Positions 28,972-37,298 of a stretch of 64,000 nt of DNA are shown piece by piece. This DNA comes from Pseudolabrys sp. FHR47. Lineage in GTDB: Bacteria; Pseudomonadota; Alphaproteobacteria; Rhizobiales; Xanthobacteraceae. Numbering within the stretch: the stretch's first letter is position 1; every line of letters starts with the position of its first letter. Location: the NCBI RefSeq assembly GCF_005153485.1, contig NZ_CP039740.1, forward strand, positions 2,731,001-2,795,000, read 5' to 3'. The notes below the pieces were generated by a model, which ran no database searches, was not told the origin of the DNA, and was given only the letters and a program-made list of their open reading frames with translations. A program made the translations under genes and the position numbers.

Positions 28972-28999
28972 GCCAGCCCGGCAGATGTAGGGGGGATGC

Positions 29000-29575
29000 A
29001 TGGGGCGCGTCTTTGGGATTGTCGTGGGGCTTGCAGGCGTCATCGGGGCGGTTTTTACGGTGATGCAATACTTCTCGGCTCAGCAGCAGCCGGATGCGAG
29101 GGCACCGTCGACCTCAACCCCACCGCCGACTATCGCAATTCCGGCGTTCCCGGAAATCGGACCCGATCGCGCAGTCGGAACGCGCGTGCAAATGCGGTCC
29201 CCATCGACCGCAGCTCACACTGTTATGACACTGATGAATTTTGACGTCTCGAATATCCGAGCGTCACTTTGGGCGCTATCGAATGGCCGGCTGGTGCAAA
29301 TCAACAGCCGAACGATTCCCTTTATCGAGAGCGGCGGTTATTCGGCTGCCGATCATATACCAACGCCGTTTACAATCGGAAAAATGGTTTCGTGCGTGCA
29401 ATATCGCCTAAATGGCCACAACGTCGAGATGATCGACTTTTACACGAACGAAGGACACACGCAGCAGCAGCTACTTTTTGGTACGATGACCAAATTTCGA
29501 GCGTCTGTTGTCGACGTCGATGGCGCGAAACATTTATGCAGTTCTATGCCCAGTTCTGCCGCGAGCCTTTTATGA
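29000..29575 (+). CDS. Hypothetical membrane-anchored protein
   Basis: The product has 191 residues. ATG 29000 follows a G-rich ribosome binding site (GGGGGG, 28990-28995). The N-terminus (VFGIVVGLAGVIGAVFTVMQYF) is a single membrane helix, followed by a Pro/Thr/Ser linker (about 30-50) and a soluble domain of about 130 residues with two cysteines. No family is recognised. It is more AT-rich than the core genes and sits in the same repeat-rich stretch as the DUF4062 gene. Confidence 0.55.
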   Translation: MGRVFGIVVGLAGVIGAVFTVMQYFSAQQQPDARAPSTSTPPPTIAIPAFPEIGPDRAVGTRVQMRSPSTAAHTVMTLMNFDVSNIRASLWALSNGRLVQINSRTIPFIESGGYSAADHIPTPFTIGKMVSCVQYRLNGHNVEMIDFYTNEGHTQQQLLFGTMTKFRASVVDVDGAKHLCSSMPSSAASLL

Positions 29576-29656
29576 AATCGACCCTGCGGGACAAGCCGAA
29601 AGCACCCGCCCCTCCCCACTTTCACCACGAACGACTCCGACTATAGTCATCCACCC

Positions 29657-30085
29657 ATGACGGATCGTTCCATGCCCCGCCCTGTTGTTCGCGCGTTTCT
29701 CACGGCGATCGTTGCGCTGCTGATCGCCGCGCCGCCTGTGGCGTCGCGGGCGCACGCAACGCCGACCTCCGAGGCCCGGCCGGCGGCGGCGGCAAAGACG
29801 GTCAAGAGCACCAAAACGGCAAAGACCAGGAAGAAGCACGTCGCCAAGCGCGTGCCGAAGGGCGTCGGCTTCCTGCCCGGCTATCGCACGCCGGAGCAGA
29901 TCGAGCGCGACCGCACGAAGGAAATCCAGCGCGAGCGCCGGGCGTACTACCGCGCCGGCGGCGGGCGCATCGCCTATTGGCGCTACCCGCAGCCGCAATT
30001 CTATCGCGGCCGCTGGAACGGCGGCGATTTCGGCCCGTGCTGGACGCATACGCCGATCGGCTATCAGTGGAATTGCGGCAAATAA
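29657..30085 (+). CDS. Hypothetical secreted basic protein
   Basis: The product has 142 residues. A signal peptide (about 1-35, ending near HATP) precedes a Lys/Thr/Ala-rich stretch (KTVKSTKTAKTRKKHVAKR) and a Tyr/Trp/Arg-rich C-terminus with two cysteines (FGPCWTHTP, QWNCGK). The cysteine-containing end (WTHTPIGYQWNCG) recurs in small exported Bradyrhizobium-like proteins of unknown role. Confidence 0.6.
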   Translation: MTDRSMPRPVVRAFLTAIVALLIAAPPVASRAHATPTSEARPAAAAKTVKSTKTAKTRKKHVAKRVPKGVGFLPGYRTPEQIERDRTKEIQRERRAYYRAGGGRIAYWRYPQPQFYRGRWNGGDFGPCWTHTPIGYQWNCGK

Positions 30086-30283
30086 GTGCGACTCGACCGG
30101 CGCCGGACATCGCGGCACCGTGCGCTTTCCTGCCCCGGACGCATCGCGGCTCTGCGAAATACATCGCGAAAATAGCCGTTTTCGCGCGCCTTTCACCCCC
30201 CATGCGGGTAACGACTCCGCCCGAAATATGTTACATACGACCAGTGGTTGTTGCCGGGCGCCAAGCCCCCACAACAGGAGGTC

Positions 30284-30532
30284 TTGCTGAACAAATCCAT
30301 CAACGCATCGTCGCCCAACGACGCCGGCGCCAAGCTGAAAAGGCGTCAGGAACAGGCGCGGGACGGTCTGAAAGCCGCCGCGGAATATGAGGCGGCCGCG
30401 ATCTCCATGCGCGCCAAGACCGCCAAGCTGCGGGCATTGCGACTCGCCAAGGAAGCCGAGGACGCAGCCAATAAGCCGGCCGAGCCGGCTGCGAAGCCGA
30501 AGACCAGGAAGAGTAAAAAAGCCGCGCCGTAG
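30284..30532 (+). CDS. Small Ala/Lys-rich helical protein
   Basis: The product has about 82 residues if translation starts at TTG 30284, right after a perfect AGGAGG (30276-30281); the spacing is only two bases, so the start is uncertain and TTG 30248 is an alternative. The middle (LKRRQEQARDGLKAAAEYEAA) is helical and the end is KPKTRKSKKAAP. It could bind nucleic acid through its basic tail, but nothing identifies it. Confidence 0.5.
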   Translation: MLNKSINASSPNDAGAKLKRRQEQARDGLKAAAEYEAAAISMRAKTAKLRALRLAKEAEDAANKPAEPAAKPKTRKSKKAAP

Positions 30533-30634
30533 CACGCCGCGTCATCGTCCTCGCCTTGGGTCATCGTCATCGCCTTGGACTGACGGCGCCTGACGGTCAC
30601 TGCCCTGCCGCATTCGCGTGGCACGCTTCGCGCC

Positions 30635-31276
30635 ATGAAGCCGCCTGTCACTTGGAATTATGACCGCGCCGAGATCGTTGCCGATGCGGTCGTGCACGGC
30701 TTAAGCATTGCGCTGGCCGTCGGCGGCGGCGCGGTGCTCATTGTCATCGCCGCCTTTCACGCCAATGTCTCGCAGTTCGCCGCGGTGACGGTCTATATCG
30801 CCGGCCTTGCCGCCATGATCGGCTTTTCCGCGGCCTACAATCTGTGGCCGCTGACGCCGGTCAAATGGTGGCTGCGGCGGCTCGACCATTCGGCCATCTA
30901 TCTCCTGATCGCCGCGACCTACACCGCCTTCGTGCTGCCGGTGAAGGGCACGGCATCGGACTTGATCCTCGCCGTGCAGTGGCTCTCGGCCGCGGCCGGC
31001 ATCGCGCTCAAAATATTCTTCCCCGGCCGCTTCGACCGGGCCTCGATCGCGCTCTATCTGGTGATGGGCTGGAGCGGCTTGTTCGTGATCGGGCCGATGG
31101 CCGCGGCGCTGGCGCCGGTGACCTTGGTGCTGATCGCGGCCGGCGGCGTTCTCTATTCCGTCGGCGTCATCTTCCATGTCTGGGAGAGCCTGCGGTTCCA
31201 GAACGCGATCTGGCACGGCTTCGTGCTGTCGGCCGCGTCGTGCCATTACGGCGCGGTGCTGACCTCGGTGGTGTGA
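30635..31276 (+). CDS. Haemolysin III / PAQR-family membrane protein
   Basis: The product has 213 residues with seven hydrophobic segments. The family residues are seen: YDRAEIVADAVVHGLSIALA in helix 1, RRLDHSAIYLLIAATYTAF near 85-105, and FHVWESLRFQNAIWHGFVL with the metal-binding His residues near the end. PAQR proteins are membrane hydrolase-like enzymes. Bacterial members are annotated haemolysin III without firm evidence of lysis. Confidence 0.9.
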   Translation: MKPPVTWNYDRAEIVADAVVHGLSIALAVGGGAVLIVIAAFHANVSQFAAVTVYIAGLAAMIGFSAAYNLWPLTPVKWWLRRLDHSAIYLLIAATYTAFVLPVKGTASDLILAVQWLSAAAGIALKIFFPGRFDRASIALYLVMGWSGLFVIGPMAAALAPVTLVLIAAGGVLYSVGVIFHVWESLRFQNAIWHGFVLSAASCHYGAVLTSVV

Positions 31277-31313
31277 GACACCGATACCGCCTCGCCGCCC
31301 CGCGCCCATAATA

Positions 31314-31950
31314 ATATTCCTAGGACTATTGACTCTTCGTTCGGCCTAGCCCTATATTCCCATCCATCCCGCCCCATCTAGCGAGGGGTGTCTGATCAGC
31401 GTCTCCAGATGCTGGGGCGGGGAGCGGTGGCCGGGTTGGGGCGTCGGAGATGCGGCGCAGTTTTCCCTCCCGGCAGGTCCAAGCCGCTCGGTCCCGATGC
31501 GCCCGCCGCGCATCACGGGCTGACGATTGTGCGTCGTAGGGCAGGAAAATTCCGGTCGCCGCCGGAGAGAACTCCACTCCAGGGTTCTCAAAGCGCGGTC
31601 CCGGAACGGAGCGCCCGAAGAAGCCTGTATCTCAGCCCTTAAGCGGTGGATAGGCCGTCCTTCGAAGAAGGGCCGCCTGAAAGGTTGGTCCACCGGGGGC
31701 CGTGCGGAGCAAACCTATAAACACCGCGCGCGGAACGCCAAAGGCTCGGCAATTCCGTGGTGACGACGTCTGTGCACTTTCTACAAACACCGTGCACAGA
31801 GCTGCGGGGCTGTTCGAGCCTCGGCGTTCCGCGCGCCCTCGTTAGGGGGCGTTGGATGGGAATGCGAACTGGGACTGCGGCCTGCCCGGGGCCGACCAAA
31901 CAATGCGGGCGATGACGCATGTCCGGATTTCTTCATTCCCTCATGTCGGC
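31314..31950. repeat. Long non-coding dispersed element with nested inverted repeats
   Basis: The 750 bases between the HlyIII and DUF2189 genes hold no gene. From memory, the motifs CCCATCCCGCCCCATC, GCGGAGCAAACCTATAA.. and GGCGTTCCGCGCGCCCTC belong to a long intergenic element repeated in Bradyrhizobium-like genomes. Here only one copy is in view, so its repetitive nature is inferred and the ends are approximate. The right-hand part contains two nested inverted repeats, described separately. Confidence 0.5.
31726..31836. repeat. Nested inverted repeats within the non-coding element
   Basis: The outer arms are 14-bp perfect (31726-31739 with 31823-31836), extended by AGGCTCG / CGAGCCT (31742-31748 with 31815-31821). 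The inner arms TCTGTGCAC / GTGCACAGA (31769-31777 with 31792-31800) enclose a 14-base loop. As RNA this would form a long two-tier hairpin. Confidence 0.8.
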
Positions 31951-32026
31951 GTGACACAGCGATACCGCCTCCCCGCGCGCCGCCGCGCTATAATTTCTAC
32001 AACAAGAATCTCCAGGGCAGGAAACC

Positions 32027-32851
32027 ATGAGTTCCATGTCGGGCGAGCCTTCCACCTCCGGCAAATCCATCTCCGGCAAGACCGATCCGGTGGTGCGCAC
32101 GATTACGGCGCGCGACGTTGCCGAGTCGCTGGCCGCCGGCTTGCGCGACTTCCAGGCGGCGCCGTGGATCGGCCTTGCATCCGGCGCGCTCTACGCCTTC
32201 GGCGGCATCGCCATCGTGCTCAGTGTCACGGCGCTCGGCCTGAGCTACCTCGCCTATCCGCTGGCCGCCGGCTTCGCGCTGATCGGGCCGTTTGTCGCGA
32301 TCGGGCTCTACGAGGTCAGCCGGCGGCGCGAGACCGGCGAAGCGATCACGTTCGGCGCGGTGTGGCGCAAGGTGATGAGCCGCAGCGAGATCGGCTGGAT
32401 GGCCTTCGTCACCGTGTTCGTGATGCTGATGTGGATGTATCAGGTGCGCCTGCTGATGGCGCTGCTGCTCGGCGTCAATGCCTCCTTCGCCTCGTTCGAG
32501 CAGTTCATCGCCGTGGTGCTGACCACCAATTCGGGCCTCCTGTTCCTCGCCATCGGCAATCTCGACGGCGCGGTGCTGTCGCTGATCCTGTTCTCGCTCA
32601 CCGTGGTGTCGTTCCCGCTGCTGCTCGATCGCGACGTCGATTTCATCACCGCCATGATCACCAGCGTGCGTGCGGTGGTGACGAGCCCGCTGCCGATGAT
32701 CGGATGGGCCGCGGCGATCGTCCTGCTGCTGATCGTGTCGGCGCTGCCGGCCTTCCTCGGCCTGATCGTGACCCTGCCGGTGCTCGGCCACGCCACCTGG
32801 CACCTCTACCGCCGCATCGTCGCGCCGGTCGCGGAGACGCAGCCGGCCTGA
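32027..32851 (+). CDS. DUF2189-domain membrane protein
   Basis: The product has 274 residues. A Ser/Gly-rich soluble start (about 25 residues) leads to RTITARDVAESLAAGLRDFQAAPWIGL, typical of DUF2189. Six hydrophobic segments follow, ending with LVTLPVLGHATWHLYRRIV, also a family hallmark. The function is unknown. It is transcribed with or just ahead of the SNase-type nuclease gene 48 bp downstream. Confidence 0.9.
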   Translation: MSSMSGEPSTSGKSISGKTDPVVRTITARDVAESLAAGLRDFQAAPWIGLASGALYAFGGIAIVLSVTALGLSYLAYPLAAGFALIGPFVAIGLYEVSRRRETGEAITFGAVWRKVMSRSEIGWMAFVTVFVMLMWMYQVRLLMALLLGVNASFASFEQFIAVVLTTNSGLLFLAIGNLDGAVLSLILFSLTVVSFPLLLDRDVDFITAMITSVRAVVTSPLPMIGWAAAIVLLLIVSALPAFLGLIVTLPVLGHATWHLYRRIVAPVAETQPA

Positions 32852-32899
32852 GGCGCGCCGCCAACCATTCGGTAACCGGCGCACGGCTAGCGTCGGCGC

Positions 32900-33454
32900 A
32901 TGAGCACGGTCATCCAATTCGGCCGCCGGCGCCGCCGCGCCCCGCGTTTTGCGGGGCTGGCGCTGTTCGCGCTGATGCTCGGCGGCCTTGCCCTGTTCCA
33001 GGCGTGGCAGAGCCGTGCGGTCGTCGCCCCGCCGACGCCCGCCCTGCTCGCGGTCGAGGCCATCGACGGCGACACTTTAAGAGCGGAGGGCCAGCGCATC
33101 CGCCTCGCCGGCATCGACGCGCCGGAGCTGGCGCAGACCTGCCGCGATGCGCAGGGGCAGGCCTGGTCCTGCGGGACGGCGGCGCGCGCGCATCTGGCGG
33201 CGCTGGTCGCACAGGGCAGCGTCATCTGCACCAAACGCGGCGAGGATCGCTACGGCCGCATGCTCGTCACCTGCTCGGCCACCGGTGTGGCCGATGTCGC
33301 CGAAGCCATGGTGCGCGACGGCCATGCGCTCAACTATGGCCGGTATACCTCCGACTATGCCGGCGCCGAGCGCGAAGCCCGTGCCGCGCGACGCGGCCTG
33401 TGGCGAGGCACGTTCGACAATCCGGAAGACTGGCGGCGCGCGCGCCCGCGCTAG
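32900..33454 (+). CDS. Thermonuclease-family (SNase-like) protein
   Basis: The product has 184 residues. After a basic start and one membrane/signal helix (about 19-38) the SNase fold begins: AIDGDTLRAEGQRIRLAGIDAPEL supplies the two metal-binding aspartates and the first catalytic arginine, and DRYGRMLVTC supplies the second arginine. YTSDYAGAEREARAARRGLW is the usual final helix. Four cysteines could form disulfides, so it probably works outside the cytoplasm. Confidence 0.88.
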   Translation: MSTVIQFGRRRRRAPRFAGLALFALMLGGLALFQAWQSRAVVAPPTPALLAVEAIDGDTLRAEGQRIRLAGIDAPELAQTCRDAQGQAWSCGTAARAHLAALVAQGSVICTKRGEDRYGRMLVTCSATGVADVAEAMVRDGHALNYGRYTSDYAGAEREARAARRGLWRGTFDNPEDWRRARPR

Positions 33455-33549
33455 CGAGGCGTCATGCACAGCCCTGCCCGCACCTTTGGCACGAATCGCC
33501 GGCGGCGATAGCTTGGCGCTCGCGAACGGTTCATCACGGGGAAAGCGCC

Positions 33550-33765
33550 ATGGCCAAGCGGACGACTTTGTATTCTTCGAAGGGCAAGAAGCTCTACGCG
33601 GTGCGCGACAAGGACGGCAAGTTCAAGGACATCCAGACCTACCAGCGCGCCCACGCCGCCGACATGCGGTCGAAGTCGAAGGCTGAACTCGCCACGGCGA
33701 AGAAGAAAAAGAAGAAGACCGCCAAAAAGGCGAAGAAGGCCGTGAAGAAGAAAAAGCGGCTCTAG
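33550..33765 (+). CDS. Small protein with poly-lysine tail
   Basis: The product has 71 residues from ATG 33550. The first half (MAKRTTLYSSKGKKLYAVR, then FKDIQTYQRAH) is a conserved-looking small domain. The C-terminus is an Ala/Lys tail, like histone H1-type bacterial tails. The gene is hidden in a longer artefactual frame that starts far upstream. Related short proteins occur in Rhizobiales. Nucleic-acid binding is plausible from charge alone. Confidence 0.7.
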   Translation: MAKRTTLYSSKGKKLYAVRDKDGKFKDIQTYQRAHAADMRSKSKAELATAKKKKKKTAKKAKKAVKKKKRL

Positions 33766-33769
33766 CTTT

Positions 33770-33985
33770 TTAGGCGCGCTCGCGGACGTCGTAGACCTTC
33801 ACCTCAAGGCCGGCGTCCTGCCCCTTCAGGGTCAGCCCGGCCGACAGCGCCTGGGTCAGCGAGCCGAACTGCGACACGCGACGCCCGCCGACCTCGACGA
33901 TGTAGCTCGGCTCCCCGACCGGGGCCGATGGCGGCGAAGCCATCGTGGGCAAGTCGGAAGTACGGGCAGCGGCATTGTCCGGCAT
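33770..33985 (-). CDS. Hypothetical small protein
   Basis: The product has 71 residues. The first 25 are Pro/Ala/Ser-rich. The rest (SYIVEVGGRRVSQFGSLTQALSAG, then EVKVYDVRERA) looks like a small alpha/beta fold. It is convergent with the lysine-tail gene, four bases apart. The family is not recognised. Confidence 0.5.
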   Translation of the reverse strand: MPDNAAARTSDLPTMASPPSAPVGEPSYIVEVGGRRVSQFGSLTQALSAGLTLKGQDAGLEVKVYDVRERA

Positions 33986-34088
33986 GGCAGCCTCGTTGCA
34001 GGCGGCCCGGGATTGTCGCCCCGGGGACCGCCGGCATCATTCCGCTGCCCCGTTAAGATTAGCTGAAAGGCTAAAAAGCCGAACAAAA

Positions 34089-34847
34089 TCAAGCATGTTG
34101 GCGGTCGGAGTCGATCGGGATCACCTGCCCCGAAATGGTCTTACCGGCCGGAGAGGCAAGGAATACCGCCAGGGCGGCGATGTCCTTCGGATCGACGAAT
34201 TTCTTGATCGATGTATAGGCGAAGGATTCGTCCTGCACTTCCTTCAATGATTTTCCCGAAAGCTGCGCCCGGCCCTGAAAGACGCGCTGGATGCGGTCGC
34301 CCTCGACCTGCCCCGGCGCGATGGCGTTGGCGCGGATGCCCCATGCGCCGAGCTCGACGGCCAGCGTCTTGGTGAAGCCGATGACGCCCCATTTGGTCGC
34401 CGCGTAAGGCGAGCGGTTGGCGAAACCGAAGCGTCCGGCGATCGACGACATGTTGATGATGACGCCAGCCTCCGACTCCTTAAGATACGGAATGGCAAGC
34501 CGCGTCACATCGAACATGCCAGTGAGGTTGATCGCCATCACCTTGTCCCAGTCATCGGGCGGATACTGATCGACCGGCAGGGTCATGCCGGCGACGCCGG
34601 CATTGTTGATGAGCACATCGATGCCGCCCAGCGCCTCGGCTGCCGACGGAACCATCTTCTCGATCTCGGCGCGCACCGCCATGTCGCAGCGCTTCGCCAC
34701 CAGGCCGGGGATTTCCTTGGCGATCGCGGTCAACGCTTCGTTGTCGATATCGCAGACGAATATCTTGGCGCCCGTGGCGGCGAAAGCGCGCGCAAATTCG
34801 CGGCCGATGCCGGCGGCACCGGCGGTGATCAGGACTTTCTGTGGCAT
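34089..34847 (-). CDS. Short-chain dehydrogenase/reductase (SDR)
   Basis: The product has 252 residues from ATG 34847, with GGAAGGA upstream; an earlier in-frame ATG lacks a site. The cofactor loop is TAGAAGIGREF, where the first Gly of the usual TGxxxGIG is Ala. NNAG near 85, the catalytic Ser in NMSSIAG near 137 and YAATK near 150 are all present, as is CDIDNEA, which favours NAD over NADP. The substrate is unknown. Confidence 0.9.
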   Translation of the reverse strand: MPQKVLITAGAAGIGREFARAFAATGAKIFVCDIDNEALTAIAKEIPGLVAKRCDMAVRAEIEKMVPSAAEALGGIDVLINNAGVAGMTLPVDQYPPDDWDKVMAINLTGMFDVTRLAIPYLKESEAGVIINMSSIAGRFGFANRSPYAATKWGVIGFTKTLAVELGAWGIRANAIAPGQVEGDRIQRVFQGRAQLSGKSLKEVQDESFAYTSIKKFVDPKDIAALAVFLASPAGKTISGQVIPIDSDRQHA

Positions 34848-34898
34848 GCGTTTCCTTCCCGAATACTTATGTTGTGCGCGCACCATATACTATTTGCG

Positions 34899-35001
34899 GT
34901 CATTCCGGGACGCGACGCAGTCTCGGGCCCGGAATCCATATCCCCGGTCTGTGATTATGGATTCCGGGGCTCGCGCGTTGCATGCGCGCCCCGGAATGAC
35001 G
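34899..35001. repeat. Mosaic palindromic repeat, GTCATTCCGGG type
   Basis: The outer arms GTCATTCCGG / CCGGAATGAC (34899-34908 and 34991-35000) enclose inner arms CGGAATCCAT / ATGGATTCCG. This intergenic repeat is of a type common in Bradyrhizobium-like genomes and separates the SDR gene from clpS. Confidence 0.7.
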
Positions 35002-35008
35002 CGAAGCC

Positions 35009-35329
35009 TTACTCCTCCTTCTCCGTCGCAAAATACAGCGGATAGCCGTTCATCTTGCCGAGTTCGGTCGCTTCCTTGGCCTTAGTCTCGGCGACGTCGC
35101 GGGTATAGACCGCGATGACGCAAGCGCCTTTCTGATGCGCGGTCATCATCACGCGATAGGCTTGGCTTTCGTTGAGCCGGAACACGGCCTTGAGCACCTG
35201 CACCACGAACTCACGCGGCGTGTAGTCATCGTTGAGCAGGATCACCTTCCACAAAGGCGGCCGGGCGACCTTCGTTTTAGGTTTGGTGCGCGGCCTGGTC
35301 GTGGTGCCGGGATTGTCGGCCGGGCTCAT
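35009..35329 (-). CDS. clpS: ATP-dependent Clp protease adaptor
   Basis: The product has 106 residues. ClpS delivers N-end-rule substrates to ClpAP. RPPLWKVILLNDDYTPREFVVQVL carries the N-degron pocket residues (LNDDYTP), and VMMTAHQKGACVIAVYTRDVAETKA is the second conserved block with the pocket His. The first 20 residues are a Pro/Thr/Lys-rich flexible tail needed for ClpA. aat, which makes ClpS substrates, is 15 kb away; clpA itself is not visible next door. Confidence 0.96.
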   Translation of the reverse strand: MSPADNPGTTTRPRTKPKTKVARPPLWKVILLNDDYTPREFVVQVLKAVFRLNESQAYRVMMTAHQKGACVIAVYTRDVAETKAKEATELGKMNGYPLYFATEKEE

Positions 35330-35440
35330 GAGGACGCTCCATCAGTCACCACGCGACGCCGCGGTTTCCTGTTCCCGGCGCCATTCCCCCAATTGCCTAT
35401 CTTTGCAAGTCCGGCCTAGATGCAAAAGCCCCGCCATCGC

Positions 35441-35480
35441 CATGCCAGGAAAAGTGGGAACCGGTTTTCCGTCCGGCATG
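35441..35480. repeat. Palindromic repeat with GGAAAAGTGGGAACCGG core
   Basis: CATGCC / GGCATG (35441-35446 and 35475-35480) flank GGAAAA and TTTTCC. The core is shared with the repeat at 38059-38107, so this is a second member of the same family. Confidence 0.65.
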
Positions 35481-35521
35481 GCGACAAAGGATGCGGGCCA
35501 AGAAACTCCGGGGGAAATCGC

Positions 35522-36517
35522 ATGCCGACCGTCCTGCTCACCCATACGCCCGACATGCTCGCCAACTACTATGGCGACCGCGCACTCGCTGCGCTGCGCG
35601 GGCTCTGCAACGTCCGGCTTAACGACACCGGCAAGGTGCTCGACGCCGCGGCGCTGGCAAAACTGGCGCAAGGTTGCGAGATTATCGTCTCCGACCGGCA
35701 AACCGCCGGGCCCGCAGAGTTCTTCGCCCAGGCGCCCGCCTCACTCGCCGCCTTTCTCCGTGTCGCCGTCGATATCCGCAACATCGACGTCGCCGCCGCC
35801 TCGAAAATCGGCGTCCTCGTCACCCACGCCACGCCCGGTTTCATCCCGTCTGTCGCCGAGCAGACCATCGGTTTCATGGTCGATCTCGGCCGCCACGTCT
35901 CCCGCTACACTGCCGAGTATCGCGCCGGCCACGATCCGGAACCGGTGATGGGCCGACAACTGGCCGGCGCCACGCTCGGCATTCTCGGCTATGGCGCCAT
36001 CGGCCAATATCTCGCCCGCCTCGGCGTCGCCTTTGGCATGAAGGTGATGGTGTCCGATCCCTTCAAGACCGTCAGCGAACCCGGCGTCGCGCAAGCATCG
36101 TTCGAGGATGTCGTGGCCGCATCCGACTTTCTGGTTTGCCTCGTCATCGCCAATGAAGAGACCGAGAACCTGATGAATGCCGCCGCCTTTGCCCGCATGA
36201 AGAAGTCGGCTTTCTTCATCAACATGTCGCGCGGCAATCTGGTCGACGAGAAGGCGCTTGAGGATGCCCTCGATCGCAAGTTGATCGCCGGCGCCGCCAT
36301 GGATGTCGGCCGGGCCCCGGACCAGAAGCCATCGTTATTCCTCGCCAAACGGCCTGACGTGATTGCCACGCCACACACCGCCGGGCTGACGCCGGACGCT
36401 GCCGAGCATCAGGCATTCGACACGGTCAATCAGGTCAAGGACATCCTCGCCGGCCGGATGCCGCCCGGCGCCGCCAATGCCGGCGCTGCGTATCGGCTGA
36501 GTATTTTCAGCAAATAG
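35522..36517 (+). CDS. D-2-hydroxyacid dehydrogenase (NAD-dependent)
   Basis: The product has 331 residues from ATG 35522; the frame is open 100 bases upstream across the repeat. The nucleotide fold is TLGILGYGAIGQYLARLG. The catalytic arginine lies in NMSRGNLVDE, followed by the glutamate region and the histidine in ATPHTAGLT. It belongs to the family of D-lactate, glycerate, phosphoglycerate and related dehydrogenases; the substrate cannot be told from sequence. Confidence 0.88.
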   Translation: MPTVLLTHTPDMLANYYGDRALAALRGLCNVRLNDTGKVLDAAALAKLAQGCEIIVSDRQTAGPAEFFAQAPASLAAFLRVAVDIRNIDVAAASKIGVLVTHATPGFIPSVAEQTIGFMVDLGRHVSRYTAEYRAGHDPEPVMGRQLAGATLGILGYGAIGQYLARLGVAFGMKVMVSDPFKTVSEPGVAQASFEDVVAASDFLVCLVIANEETENLMNAAAFARMKKSAFFINMSRGNLVDEKALEDALDRKLIAGAAMDVGRAPDQKPSLFLAKRPDVIATPHTAGLTPDAAEHQAFDTVNQVKDILAGRMPPGAANAGAAYRLSIFSK

Positions 36518-36607
36518 TCGGCTGATTTCCGACGACGGCACGAGCGACGGAACTTTGTTCCACGACCGGCGTTGTAGGCATGCAATCTCCACAGGGGTGA
36601 CCTGCTT

Positions 36608-36754
36608 ATGAATCGAAACGTACTCGTCCTGGCCGTCGCTGTGCTTTGCCTCGCGGTCGGCGCGCTTGGCTATAAGCTTTACGAAGAGCAGCGCGAACCG
36701 AAAGGCGTGCAGCTCAATATCGGTGCGAACGGCATTTCGGTCGAAAAGAAATAG
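36608..36754 (+). CDS. Small single-pass membrane protein, 48 residues
   Basis: ATG 36608 opens a frame that ends at TAG 36754. It begins MNRNVLVLAVAVLCLAVGAL, a membrane helix, followed by YKLYEEQREP and a short end LNIGANGISVEKK. AGGGGTGA lies about ten bases upstream. The layout (helix, YxLYxE, then V.(I/L)N(I/V)G..GISI(E)KK) is one I associate with small unnamed Bradyrhizobium-like membrane proteins. Function is unknown. Confidence 0.65.
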   Translation: MNRNVLVLAVAVLCLAVGALGYKLYEEQREPKGVQLNIGANGISVEKK

Positions 36755-37016
36755 ACCGCGCAACATCCGGCGCGAATTTTCGGCGCATTGGATTCTCTTT
36801 CAACGAACATTCGAACAGCAATTTACAACCGCTCGCGCCACCCCGGCGCGAGCGCGACTTTTTCGCGCAGCGGCACGGTATACGTCAGCCTTGCTGCTTC
36901 AATTGTCTTTCACCATCGATACGGTTAGCGGCGACGGTGTGGGGAAAGTGACGGACATTGGCTGGCGTGAATTGCGGCATTGATCGCAAGCGCGGCCGCA
37001 ACGAAAGGAGGAGTTC

Positions 37017-37220
37017 ATGAGCCCGCACGCCCGAAGCGACATCAATATCCTTCGGCGATCTCCGCGGTACCGCCCGGCCAATACATGCGCGCAATGTGGT
37101 GAAGCGCTTTATATGCCGGAGTACTCCGAGTGGCTGGACGCTGGCTATGCACGGCACCTGTGGCAGTGCGATGCTTGCGGCTACACATTCGAGACCACCG
37201 TTCATTTCGCAGCGGCGTAG
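37017..37220 (+). CDS. Small zinc-ribbon protein
   Basis: The product has 67 residues and a strong ribosome binding site (AAAGGAGGAG) before ATG 37017. Two CxxC knuckles (CAQC near 24-27 and CDAC near 51-54) form a probable zinc ribbon, with WLDAGYARHLWQCDACGYTFETTV as the second half. Homologues appear to be restricted to Rhizobiales-type genomes. It might act in RNA or protein binding, but that is not shown. Confidence 0.7.
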   Translation: MSPHARSDINILRRSPRYRPANTCAQCGEALYMPEYSEWLDAGYARHLWQCDACGYTFETTVHFAAA

Positions 37221-37298
37221 TGCGCTGGAACCGGCAGGAGTGGCCCCGGGCCCGGCCCGGCGAGGCAAGATTGGGCCCTGCTCGTCGCGCACACGCCA

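Noticed and set aside
27431..29575. A complete known defence system
   Set aside because: Only a lone TIR-like gene, an antitoxin-like gene and an unknown membrane protein are present. No nuclease, NTPase or second effector is encoded next to them.
31852..33549. Long frame running from the non-coding element to the lysine-tail gene
   Set aside because: It is out of frame with DUF2189 and the nuclease and is Arg/His-rich. Only the last 71 codons form a real gene.
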